Shown here piece by piece: positions 36,919 to 44,354 of a DNA stretch of 44,354 bases. The position numbers and the translations under genes are program-made. The notes under the pieces are model-generated. The model was not told the DNA's origin, made no database searches, and saw nothing but the letters and a program-made list of their open reading frames with translations. The stretch spans positions 1 to 44,354 of the forward strand of contig CALWZV010000006.1 of the NCBI GenBank assembly GCA_944386115.1, in the 5' to 3' direction. Source of the DNA: an uncultured Clostridia bacterium. Lineage in GTDB: Bacteria > Bacillota > Clostridia > TANB77 > CAG-508. Every line of letters starts with the position of its first letter. The stretch's first letter is position 1.

Positions 36919-39534
36919 CTAAGTCGAGTTTTCAACTATTCTGTCAATAGCATGTAAAACAATTGGTTTTTTTATTCTATTTCCAAATGGTTGGATTATA
37001 TTTGTATTAAATGAAATTGCTGAATCTATTTCATCTCGTTCTGTACTTCCTGGTTTAAAGTTTCCAGGAAATGAATATTTCTCTCTTATTTGCTGTGTCT
37101 CACTATTAGAATCAGTTACTTCTTCTGTTAGATTGGCTCTCCTTGAAATTTTATTTGAAAATATTACTATTTCTGCTTCATTATTGTGTTTTAAGTCGGA
37201 ATTAATATCTTCTACCGAAAACACCTTAGATAAAACCAGTTTTACATATCTTTCACCATTTGCTCCAATTATAGGATCAACAATACTACTATTATTTTCA
37301 TCAAATTTACATATCAAATATTCTTCGTCTGGCGATAAGGAATTATATACCTCATCTGATATAACACCATTTGCTTTTAATGCTTCTCTATTAGTTTTTT
37401 CCCATCCATATTTTTCATTAGTTCCTTCTTCAGTAATTAATGGAGTAGTTTTATCAAAAATCATATCCTCATATGAGCTTAAATAATCAACAATTGCAAA
37501 TCTTGTAGAAGGTACTGATGAGACATTCTTTACAATTAATGTATATTCTACTTGTAAAGTTGAACCATGTATTAACTCTTCATCAATTTGTATTATTTCA
37601 TGTGAATTTGGCATTACAGCAATATTTTCAATTCCTAATGGAACTTTTCTTTGCATTGCTTCAATTGTGTATTTTGCTCCTTCTCCTGTTTTATAATGTA
37701 CTACACTTTCATCTGCTAAAATATACTTAACACCACTTATTGCTTTATCAAGTTGTAGTGCAAAATCTTCTCTTTTTATTAAAGCACAATTAACAGTTGA
37801 ATTTACATCTACATGATTTTCATATGTTACGTGTGGCAATTTTTTCTCGTCTGTACAATAACAAGTACTTGTTTCTTTTTTATCTACTCCCAAAAAATAT
37901 GTTCTTTCAGTTGTTACTGTCATAGAGTTTATTGGTATAAATTCTTGCTTTACTTTATTTATAAAATTTTCATATGTATCTTTAGTTTCTACTAATACTA
38001 TTTCTTTATCTCTAGATGTACCAGTCATTTTTCCAATTACATCAAATATTTTTAATTTATCATAATTCATTATATCATAATACTTATTTATTTCTTCTCG
38101 TTTTGCCTTATTTTCATCTCCCCAAGTATTTTCACCTAGCAGACTCGGATCTCCTTCATGAACAACATTTACAACAGTTTCTACAATAGTTTCTGTAATC
38201 CATTCTGAAAGGTCTATTGTATCATTTTGTGGATTAAAATAATGTCCAATTGGTGTACCATCATCATAGCAAAATGTTTTTTGAGCATACTCTTTTTCTT
38301 CTGGATCTGTTAATTCAGTTAAAATCGTTAATACTGTAATATTATTATTTACAGCATCTATTAAATCTGCTCTTGTATTTTCAACTACTCTGTCTAACTT
38401 ACTATAAAAGCTACTTGATGGCTCATTAGCATACAATGCTGGGACATCGTCATGTGCTGTTGGAGTTCCATCTGAAAATAAAACCATTATTCTATTTGAG
38501 TTATTAGCATCTTTATTTATATATGAATTTTTAGCTTTATTAATCGCCCTTCCAATATTTGTTCCAACTTTTCCTGTATCAACTAAGTTATTAAGTGTTA
38601 ATATAGGTCTTCCATTGTATGTTGCAAAATCTAATGAGAATCCTTCAATTGCTTCAATTAATGTCTCCTTCTGATTTGTTAAGTGTTTAATAATAACTGC
38701 CTCACCATAAAATCCAATTACTCCTACTGCTAAATTTTGTGGATTTTTTTCATATAAAATATTGATAAAATCTATTGCAGACTGCTTTACTACCTGCATT
38801 CTAGTCTCATATTGACTTACACTTTCAATCATTGAAGGTGAAAAGTCTAATAAAAGAAAAATTTGTGTAAAACCTGCACCTGCAGTAATTATTTTTTGCT
38901 CAAAAAGGTATTGTGTTACTGTTTTGGGGTTCTCTTCAATATCATCAGTATAAATTGCACTATAATCTTGTCCATTATATTTTAATCCATTATAATTTGC
39001 CAAATATTGTGATGATGTTGATTGCTCCGGAATACTTCCATATTCAAAAGTTATTTTATAATCTCCTTTGTTTAAATCTTTAAATTCATAATTACCACTA
39101 AAATCTGTATATGTAACATAACTGCCACTTCCTGATGTAGCTGTTACCTTAATGCCTGCAATTCCCTCTCCAGCATCTATCTTTCCATTGTTCCCGATTC
39201 TTTTTGTTCCACTACTACCTATTGCTTCATCTTCTTCATAATAAATTGCTTGCCTATCTTCATATACCGTTCCACTAACATTATAATGATAATATGTTAT
39301 AACTGTTGGGCATTCCGTAGGCTCTATTGTTATATTTGGAAACTCTTCTGGCTCAAAATCAGATTCATCATCTGGAGGTGTTTCTGGTATACTTACTGGA
39401 TTATCATGTTCTGTCGGTGGAGCTCGATAAGGAAGATCTCCAGTTGCTCCTGAACTTTCTTGTATTGATGCCAATGATTGTGCTGGAGTTAATATGAGAA
39501 CTATAATTAAAAACATTATTAATATTTTTCTCAT
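36919..39534 (-). CDS. Secreted vWA-domain surface protein with SdrD-B-like repeat
   Basis: An 871-residue exported protein. A signal peptide spans about residues 1-23 (MRKILIMFLIIVLILTPAQS). A Pro/Glu-rich stretch follows, then an SdrD B-like domain (about 108-190; GNNGKIDAGEGIAGIKV), a von Willebrand A domain from about 225 with the metal site LLLDFSPSM (DxSxS), and a DUF11/pilin-like beta region near 650-830. No LPxTG or C-terminal membrane anchor was found; the protein ends shortly after IQPFGNRIKKPIVLHAID. It resembles pilus-tip or adhesin subunits. No sortase is adjacent. Confidence 0.82.
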   Translation of the reverse strand: MRKILIMFLIIVLILTPAQSLASIQESSGATGDLPYRAPPTEHDNPVSIPETPPDDESDFEPEEFPNITIEPTECPTVITYYHYNVSGTVYEDRQAIYYEEDEAIGSSGTKRIGNNGKIDAGEGIAGIKVTATSGSGSYVTYTDFSGNYEFKDLNKGDYKITFEYGSIPEQSTSSQYLANYNGLKYNGQDYSAIYTDDIEENPKTVTQYLFEQKIITAGAGFTQIFLLLDFSPSMIESVSQYETRMQVVKQSAIDFINILYEKNPQNLAVGVIGFYGEAVIIKHLTNQKETLIEAIEGFSLDFATYNGRPILTLNNLVDTGKVGTNIGRAINKAKNSYINKDANNSNRIMVLFSDGTPTAHDDVPALYANEPSSSFYSKLDRVVENTRADLIDAVNNNITVLTILTELTDPEEKEYAQKTFCYDDGTPIGHYFNPQNDTIDLSEWITETIVETVVNVVHEGDPSLLGENTWGDENKAKREEINKYYDIMNYDKLKIFDVIGKMTGTSRDKEIVLVETKDTYENFINKVKQEFIPINSMTVTTERTYFLGVDKKETSTCYCTDEKKLPHVTYENHVDVNSTVNCALIKREDFALQLDKAISGVKYILADESVVHYKTGEGAKYTIEAMQRKVPLGIENIAVMPNSHEIIQIDEELIHGSTLQVEYTLIVKNVSSVPSTRFAIVDYLSSYEDMIFDKTTPLITEEGTNEKYGWEKTNREALKANGVISDEVYNSLSPDEEYLICKFDENNSSIVDPIIGANGERYVKLVLSKVFSVEDINSDLKHNNEAEIVIFSNKISRRANLTEEVTDSNSETQQIREKYSFPGNFKPGSTERDEIDSAISFNTNIIQPFGNRIKKPIVLHAIDRIVENST

Positions 39535-39571
39535 AAAACTTAATTCTCCTTTTTTATATATAATTATTAAT

Positions 39572-39600
39572 ATTATACACTAATTTTCCAAAATAATCAA
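39572..39600 (-). promoter_or_regulatory. Promoter of the vWA-protein gene
   Basis: On the minus strand TTGATT (39600-39595) and TATAAT (39577-39572) are 17 bases apart. Confidence 0.65.
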
Positions 39601-39678
39601 ATTTACTTGATTTTATTGAAAGTTTATGTTTAAAATAGTAAAATATTCTAAATAATTATTTAAAAGGGTTTTATTTAT

Positions 39679-40221
39679 ATGAAAATTTGTTTAATTTTTA
39701 TTTTTATATTTTTCTTATTAACAGGTTGTTCTTCAAAAAATAAACTTGAAAACACTACCACACACTCAAATAACATTGTTTCAGAAAATTTTTCAGGGTA
39801 TACATTACATTCAGATATAACTGGTGCAAGTTTTTATTACCCTTCATCATGGACATATTTTGGTAATTCACAAAATCCTGGTTATTATTCTACTGATCCT
39901 TCTGGACTTAGTATAAATTTTATTGCTCAAGAAATTGATAATAATATTTCATTTGAACAATTTGTTGAGAATTCAATAATGCAAATTAAGGATACAGAAG
40001 TAATACTAGGCGAAATAAAAAAAGAAAACATAAACTTAAATGAAAATAGTGGATATGAATTATCATATATAATAAATAAAAATGATATCAATATTTCAGT
40101 TATTCAAATATTGATGAATAAGGATAATTTAATTTATTTATTTACACTAGGTGGACCTACAGAATTGTTTAATAATTATGATAATGAAATAAATTTTATT
40201 ATATCTTCTTTTAAAATATAG
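39679..40221 (+). CDS. Lipoprotein with PsbP-like domain
   Basis: A 180-residue lipoprotein with lipobox LLTGC (Cys17) after a hydrophobic signal. The mature part has the pattern of PsbP/Mog1-like proteins: a SDITGASFYYPSSW strand region, a Gly-Tyr-Glu-Leu-Ser-Tyr strand and a final helix NNYDNEINFIISSF. It would be anchored to the outer face of the membrane. Function is unknown. It is divergent from the vWA gene and the ATG has AAAAGGG upstream. Confidence 0.75.
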   Translation: MKICLIFIFIFFLLTGCSSKNKLENTTTHSNNIVSENFSGYTLHSDITGASFYYPSSWTYFGNSQNPGYYSTDPSGLSINFIAQEIDNNISFEQFVENSIMQIKDTEVILGEIKKENINLNENSGYELSYIINKNDINISVIQILMNKDNLIYLFTLGGPTELFNNYDNEINFIISSFKI

Positions 40222-40277
40222 AACTATTCTAGTATATTTTCTATCATTTTTATTAAACTAACTTCAGGGTGATAATT

Positions 40278-40529
40278 TTAAGCTAAGGAAATATATGAAA
40301 ATTCAGAAACTTTATATAAATGGTCTACAGAAGATTGTATTTCACTTGATAAGATTCCATATATTGGTCCTTTTTCTGATTTAATGCCTAACATGTTTGT
40401 AGGAACAGGGTTTAAAAAATGGGGCATGACATTTTCAAATATTGCTGCAAATATTATCGCACCAATAGCAACTATTGGTGCATTATGTTCTTGTTTTTCG
40501 TCGTCTGATTTATTTGAATTATAGTTCAT
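40278..40529 (-). CDS. Hypothetical 83-residue protein
   Basis: No family was recognised. A polar start is followed by one hydrophobic segment (VAIGAIIFAAIFENVM, about residues 20-35) and a mixed tail. AAGGA lies about nine bases before the ATG. It follows the small HTH gene by 26 bases and may belong with it, possibly as a mobile-element or toxin-antitoxin remnant. Confidence 0.45.
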   Translation of the reverse strand: MNYNSNKSDDEKQEHNAPIVAIGAIIFAAIFENVMPHFLNPVPTNMLGIKSEKGPIYGILSSEIQSSVDHLYKVSEFSYISLA

Positions 40530-40555
40530 TTTCGATATTCCTTATAGAAGCGGTT

Positions 40556-40747
40556 TTATTGTCTTACTTCCGCTTCTTTATTTCCCTTTTTTATTTTTTC
40601 CTCTAGTGGAACTACTGATAAAGTGTAGCCCATAGCATATAACATCTTCATTAAGGTAGTGTATTGAGGAGTACGTACAAAGTTTTCAATTTTTGCAATA
40701 GAAGGTTGTATAATACCACTTTTTTCGCTTAACTCTTGTTGTGTCAT
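40556..40747 (-). CDS. HTH antitoxin-like fragment (HigA/XRE type)
   Basis: The 63 residues hold the later part of an XRE domain: MTQQELSEKSGIIQPSIAKI, then PQYTTLMKMLYAMGYTLSVVPLEE, typical of chromosomal HigA-like antitoxins. The frame is open upstream and reads EARKKAN directly before the Met, the natural first part of helix 1-2, but no start codon with ribosome site was found there. The gene is therefore probably 5'-truncated, with no toxin gene beside it. Confidence 0.55.
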   Translation of the reverse strand: MTQQELSEKSGIIQPSIAKIENFVRTPQYTTLMKMLYAMGYTLSVVPLEEKIKKGNKEAEVRQ

Positions 40748-40851
40748 ATTAGCTTTTTTTCTTGCTTCAAATGAATTAGAAAAAGTAACTAAATATTTTG
40801 AAGTACAAGGATTATAAAAAGAACGGCTGCAGTAAAATTGCAGTAAAACAT

Positions 40852-40895
40852 AAAAAATAAGTCATACAAAGCATTGATATTTCAATACTTGTATG
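40852..40895 (-). terminator. Terminator of tRNA-Arg(ACG)
   Basis: CATACAAAGCATTGA (40863-40877) pairs imperfectly with TCAATACTTGTATG (40882-40895); a T run follows on the minus strand. The rest of the gap 40748-40907 holds no recognisable gene. Confidence 0.65.
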
Positions 40896-40907
40896 GATTT
40901 TTGCATA

Positions 40908-40984
40908 TGGTGCACCTGGAGGGATTCGAACCCCCGATCTGCAAGTTCGTAGCCTGCCATTCTATCCAACTAAACTACAGGTGC
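40908..40984 (-). tRNA. tRNA-Arg (anticodon ACG)
   Basis: Acceptor GCACCTG/CAGGTGC, anticodon loop CTACGAA, T-loop TTCGAAT, encoded CCA. With A34 changed to inosine it reads CGT, CGC and CGA but not CGG. A 9-bp leader hairpin (40988-41012) sits between the promoter and the tRNA. Confidence 0.95.
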
Positions 40985-41024
40985 ATTAAGCAATGAATAT
41001 AAATCATTGCTTTATACATGTTTT

Positions 41025-41053
41025 ATTATACTCTAGTGGTGATTCAAAGTCAA
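41025..41053 (-). promoter_or_regulatory. Promoter of tRNA-Arg(ACG)
   Basis: On the minus strand TTGACT (41053-41048) and TATAAT (41030-41025) are 17 bases apart. Confidence 0.8.
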
Positions 41054-41088
41054 TATTCATTTTAGTTTATACAATACTTATTATTTAA

Positions 41089-42216
41089 TTATGCTTTATC
41101 TAACTTATGATTTTTATATTCTATGTAATCTTGTAATAATATTTTTAAAACTGCTATTATTGGAACTGATAAAAACATTCCTAAAATTCCAAAATATGCT
41201 CCACCAACTGTAACTGCAAAAATGATAAGTATTGGACTTAGTCTTAATGAATTGCCAACTATTTTAGGATTTATTATGTTTGCATCTATTTGTTGTAATA
41301 TTATTATAATAATTGCAGTCCATACTGCTTGTGCAATTCCTCCTGTAAACATCGTTATAATTATTGCTATTATAACCGCTATTATAGCTCCAAAATATGG
41401 TATTATATTAAATAATCCTATCATAAATCCTAATAGGACTGCATATTTTACTCCCATTATAGACATTGCAATAGATAATATTATTCCTACAATAATACCA
41501 TCTAAAATTTGACTTGATATAAATTTAAAAAATATTTCATTTGTTTTTTCAAAATATTTTCCTAAATTGTTACTTGTTTCTTCTTTAAATAATGCTCTTG
41601 AAAGTTTTTGAATAAATTTCATTATTTCTCTTCTTTCAATTAATATATATATTGAAACTACAATAGTTACAAATGCTGCAAATAATATATCTACAATTCC
41701 TAAAGCACTTTTTATATATTCCCAAACCTTTTCTATACTAAATATTTGGCTTAAGTCTATATCTTGTATTCGGTTTATTATTTCCTGTGCATTTATTTGG
41801 CTTAATATAGAATCATCTGGTTGCCCCTCAATAAATTTTTTGGCATTTTCATAATAATTTGGTAAATTTGAGGCTAATTCTATAAAGCTTTTTGAAATTG
41901 TTGGTAATATTACATTTATAATAACTATTATCAAAATAGTTGCTATTAGATACACTGTAAAAACACTTAAAGATCTTGCTTTTTTATTTATCAATTTGAA
42001 TTTTGATTTTTTATACCATTGTTCGAATTTTCTACATGGTATATAGAATAAATATGCTACTAATATTGCCAATATAAATGGCATTAATATTCCCAAAAGA
42101 TTCTTTATCCAGCCAGAAATTGCAACATAATTATCTAATGTTTTGTATACAAAAATTACTGCAACTGCAAATGTAAACCAGTATATCCATTTTGTCCATT
42201 TTTTTTCATCTTTCAT
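41089..42216 (-). CDS. AI-2E family transporter (PF01594-type)
   Basis: A 375-residue polytopic membrane protein with about eight hydrophobic helices, the family N-terminal pair, a central soluble segment (about 110-165) and the conserved GLFNIIPYFGAIIA and LSPILIIFAVTVGG regions. Members have been linked to autoinducer-2 export or Na+/H+ exchange; the substrate here is unknown. The ATG at 42216 has GGAGG upstream and overlaps the exoA end by 11 bases, so the two are co-translated. Confidence 0.88.
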   Translation of the reverse strand: MKDEKKWTKWIYWFTFAVAVIFVYKTLDNYVAISGWIKNLLGILMPFILAILVAYLFYIPCRKFEQWYKKSKFKLINKKARSLSVFTVYLIATILIIVIINVILPTISKSFIELASNLPNYYENAKKFIEGQPDDSILSQINAQEIINRIQDIDLSQIFSIEKVWEYIKSALGIVDILFAAFVTIVVSIYILIERREIMKFIQKLSRALFKEETSNNLGKYFEKTNEIFFKFISSQILDGIIVGIILSIAMSIMGVKYAVLLGFMIGLFNIIPYFGAIIAVIIAIIITMFTGGIAQAVWTAIIIIILQQIDANIINPKIVGNSLRLSPILIIFAVTVGGAYFGILGMFLSVPIIAVLKILLQDYIEYKNHKLDKA

Positions 42217-42979
42217 AACTTTCCTCCATATTTATATTCATTTCAACAGGACAGTGATCACTTCCCATTATATATTTATGTATTTTAATACTTTGTACTA
42301 AGCTTTTTATTCTTTCAGATATAATAAAATAATCAATTCTCCATCCTATGTCTTTTTCCCTAGAACTTGCCATATATGACCACCATGTGTAGCAATCTGT
42401 TTCTTCTGGATAAATATCTCTATATACATCTATAAATCCAGATTTTAATAATTCTGTCATTTTATTTCTTTCTTCATTTGTAAATCCTGCATTTTTTGTG
42501 TTTTGCTTTGGATTTTTTAGGTCAATTTCTTCATGTGCTACATTTAAGTCTCCACACATTATAACAGGCTTTATCTTATCTAATTTAATTAAATATTTTC
42601 TAAATTCATCTTCCCAATTCATCCTGTATTCTAATCTTGTCAATTCTCTTTGTGAGTTTGGTGTATATACATTTACCATGAAAAAAGTTTCATATTCTAA
42701 AGTAATTACTCTTCCTTCTTTATCATGTTCTTCTTTTCCTATACCATAGATTATATTAATTGGTTTAGTTTTTGTAAAAATTGCCGTTCCAGAATATCCT
42801 TTTTTTTGTGCACTATTTAAAAACTTGTAATATCCATTTAATTCAATTTCCATCTGCCCATCTTGCATTTTTGTTTCTTGTATACAAAATATGTCAGCAT
42901 TTATCTCATTAAAAAAATCTTCAAATCCCTTTTTATATACAGCTCTTAATCCATTTACATTCCATGTAATTATCTTCAT
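42206..42979 (-). CDS. exoA: Exodeoxyribonuclease III / AP endonuclease
   Basis: This DNA-repair nuclease of the exonuclease-endonuclease-phosphatase fold has 257 residues. Motifs: ITWNVNGLRA (Asn7), CIQETKMQ (catalytic Glu near 34), NVYTPNSQ, CGDLNVAHEEIDL (Asp/Asn) and the final GSDHCPV (Asp-His). It cleaves at abasic sites. It lies between yraN and the AI-2E family gene on the same strand. Confidence 0.94.
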   Translation of the reverse strand: MKIITWNVNGLRAVYKKGFEDFFNEINADIFCIQETKMQDGQMEIELNGYYKFLNSAQKKGYSGTAIFTKTKPINIIYGIGKEEHDKEGRVITLEYETFFMVNVYTPNSQRELTRLEYRMNWEDEFRKYLIKLDKIKPVIMCGDLNVAHEEIDLKNPKQNTKNAGFTNEERNKMTELLKSGFIDVYRDIYPEETDCYTWWSYMASSREKDIGWRIDYFIISERIKSLVQSIKIHKYIMGSDHCPVEMNINMEESYER

Positions 42980-43042
42980 ATAATTATATTCCTCCTGAAA
43001 TATAATTATTATAGCTTATTTTCATATATTTTACAATCCAAT

Positions 43043-43396
43043 TTACCATATTTGTTTTATATGATGTACATAACATTTATTGTTTTTAATATATATTTCT
43101 ATTACATCTATCCTAATATTTTCATTTTCAAAACCTCTTATGTTCAAATAAAACTCTGCTGCTTTTTTCATGTGTTTTTGTTTAATTTTAGTTACTGAAT
43201 CAATTGGCAATCCGTAATTTTTATTAGTCCTTGTTTTTACTTCTATTATTACTATCTCTTCTTCATCTTTTGCTATTATATCTATTTCTCCAAAACTACA
43301 TGAAAAATTTTTTTCTATTATTTTATAATTATTTTGAGTCAAATATTTCTCTGCAATTTCTTCTCCTAGTTTTCCAACAACATGTTTTTCATACAT
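43043..43396 (-). CDS. yraN: YraN family (UPF0102) nuclease-like protein
   Basis: A 117-residue protein with a restriction-endonuclease-like fold: GKLGEEIAEKYL, then NFSCSFGEIDIIAKDEEEIV with the acidic residues, and IIEVKTRTN (Glu-x-Lys). The role is unproven but it is usually found near dprA and yifB, as here. It lies just after dprA, in the same direction. Confidence 0.9.
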   Translation of the reverse strand: MYEKHVVGKLGEEIAEKYLTQNNYKIIEKNFSCSFGEIDIIAKDEEEIVIIEVKTRTNKNYGLPIDSVTKIKQKHMKKAAEFYLNIRGFENENIRIDVIEIYIKNNKCYVHHIKQIW

Positions 43397-43410
43397 CTAT
43401 TATTTTCCTT

Positions 43411-44281
43411 TCAACATTTAATGTAACCTTTGTGTGGAATTTCTTTTATAATTCCTTGAAGTTCCATCATAATTAATTTTGCACTTGCTTCACTAACTTT
43501 TATGTTCAATTTCTTACATATATTATTTATGTGTATTGGTTCATTTCCAAGTATTTTATAAATACTTATAAATTCTTCTGAAATGTTCGAAAAATTATTA
43601 GCTGTGTTTCCTATATTTTCTTCTTTTATATTATAATAATTTAATATATCTTTATAAGATGTTACTAGTTTAGCTCCTTTTTTTATTAAATAATTTGTTC
43701 CAACTCCATATTTATTGTCTATACTATTTGGAATACAAAACACATCTTTTCCCTGTTCAAATGCTAATCTAGCTGTTATTGTAGTTCCGCTTCTATAATG
43801 TGCTTCTACAATTAGAATCCCATCAGATATTCCAGATATTATTCTATTTCTTCTAGGGAAGTTATTAGGAGCAGGTTCAATATCAGGTTCATATTCTGTT
43901 AAAACTAATCCTCCTGTTTCTATTATCTTATAAAATAATTCTCTATTTTCTTGTGGATATATATTATTAAATCCGTTTCCTAGAACCGCAACTGTTGGCC
44001 TTTGTGCATTTATTGTTCCAATATGTGCAAATGCATCTATGCCGTTTTGCCATTCCGCTTGTTATTATTAAATTTGCTAAGCTTAATTTAGTACTATATT
44101 CTTGTGAAATTCTTTTCCCTTTTTCTGTACAAGATCTGGAACCAATTATTGCAAAGCACTTTTCATTTAAAATATTTATATTTCCAATATAATATAATTC
44201 TTTTGGTGGATTCTTTATCTTTCTTAATTTGTATGGATACTCATCATCCTGAATAATTACCTTTTTTATTTTACTTTTCAA
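43411..44281 (-). CDS. dprA: DNA-processing protein DprA, joined by +1 shift at CGG
   Basis: DprA loads RecA on incoming single-stranded DNA during natural transformation. Start is TTG 44281 with AGGAG upstream. Codons 1-79 cover the start of the Rossmann fold (FAIIGSR; LIITSGMAK). CGG at 44044-44042 then breaks the frame. Skipping the C gives SGMAK-GIDAFAHIGT, the family signature. The open frame continues for 210 codons through NNFPRRNRIISGISDG and GTTITARLAFEQGKDVFC to a winged-helix end. The total is 289 residues. It lacks the N-terminal helix-hairpin domain of longer homologues. The gene follows yifB by ten bases. Confidence 0.88.
44042..44044 (-). other. CGG recoding site in dprA (+1, Gly80)
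   Basis: AAA CGG CAT becomes AAA-(C)-GGC-ATA-GAT, restoring the Gly-Ile-Asp of the DprA signature. It lies exactly 79 codons from the start. Confidence 0.87.
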
Positions 44282-44291
44282 CTTAACTCTC

Positions 44292-44354
44292 CTAACTTCC
44301 CCAATATTTTCTATCTAAATTTCTGTACCCAATCGCTTCTGCTATGTGTTCTTC
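44292..44354 (-). CDS. C-terminus of YifB/ComM-type Mg-chelatase-like ATPase (cut by window edge)
   Basis: The last 20 residues are EEHIAEAIGYRNLDRKYWGS. The pattern His-Ile-x-Glu-Ala-Ile-x-Tyr-Arg-x-Leu-Asp-Arg-x-x-Trp is the ending of YifB/ComM AAA+ proteins, which help branch migration in transformation. The stop is TAG at 44294-44292. Its place before dprA and yraN fits the common order. Confidence 0.85.
   Translation of the reverse strand, partial: EEHIAEAIGYRNLDRKYWGS

Noticed and set aside
40748..40860. A toxin gene paired with the HTH antitoxin-like fragment
   Set aside because: No open frame resembling RelE/HigB lies on either side; the fragment itself lacks a proper start.

Overview
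The window looks like a chromosomal segment of an anaerobic, very AT-rich (about a quarter G+C by eye) Gram-positive bacterium of the Clostridia. Supporting signs are a four-subunit pyruvate:ferredoxin oxidoreductase, 2[4Fe-4S] ferredoxins, a CwlD-type spore-germination amidase, a PhoB/WalR-WalK type two-component system, strong AGGAGG ribosome binding sites and tRNA genes with encoded CCA ends. I cannot place it to genus.

Layout. 1-3275: start of an unknown minus-strand gene, then the porG-porD-porA-porB operon. 3277-8989 (minus): recN, a small ferredoxin, and a ricT/holB/lepB group below an HD-GYP response regulator. 9112-12088 (plus): a tetrahydrofolate riboswitch ahead of folT, an ECF ATPase, an ECF T component and an ATP-grasp ligase. 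12082-17499 (minus): a YbiT-like ABC-F ATPase, a CorA-type transporter, a DUF378 membrane protein, tRNA-Lys(CTT) and a VanW/YoaR-type protein. 17777-21241: divergent HTH regulators, a small CBM-like protein, an SDR oxidoreductase, a tRNA-Lys/Glu/Thr cluster and a TtcA-like tRNA thiolase. 21278-32899 (minus): an M23 peptidase, a histidine kinase and response regulator, and a giant cyclic beta-glucan synthase of about 2,700 residues. 33038-36659: a tiny basic protein, cwlD, a diguanylate-cyclase-like protein, a CmpB-like membrane protein and an Ig-like membrane-anchored protein. 36788-40984: tRNA-Arg(TCT), a vWA surface protein, a lipoprotein, HTH remnants and tRNA-Arg(ACG). 41089-44354 (minus): an AI-2E family transporter, exoA, yraN, dprA and the tail of a yifB/comM gene.

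The outstanding observation concerns translation. Eight well-conserved genes appear broken into 19 reading-frame pieces by 11 frame breaks (porA, folT, the ABC-F gene, the SDR gene twice, the histidine kinase twice, the glucan synthase twice, cwlD, dprA). Every break has the same form: an in-frame CGG codon where the protein family has a glycine, and skipping only the C (reading GGN as Gly) restores the full-length family sequence. I checked every CGG I could find in the roughly 13,300 codons of this window. About 43 lie out of frame inside genes. The only in-frame ones are the 11 at the breaks. No frame break occurs anywhere else. The simplest reading is that CGG is not an arginine codon here. 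It either triggers a +1 frameshift onto the following GGN or is read as a four-base codon CGGN = Gly. The two tRNA-Arg genes present (ACG and TCT) are not expected to read CGG. I therefore annotate the eight genes as intact and recoded, not as pseudogenes.
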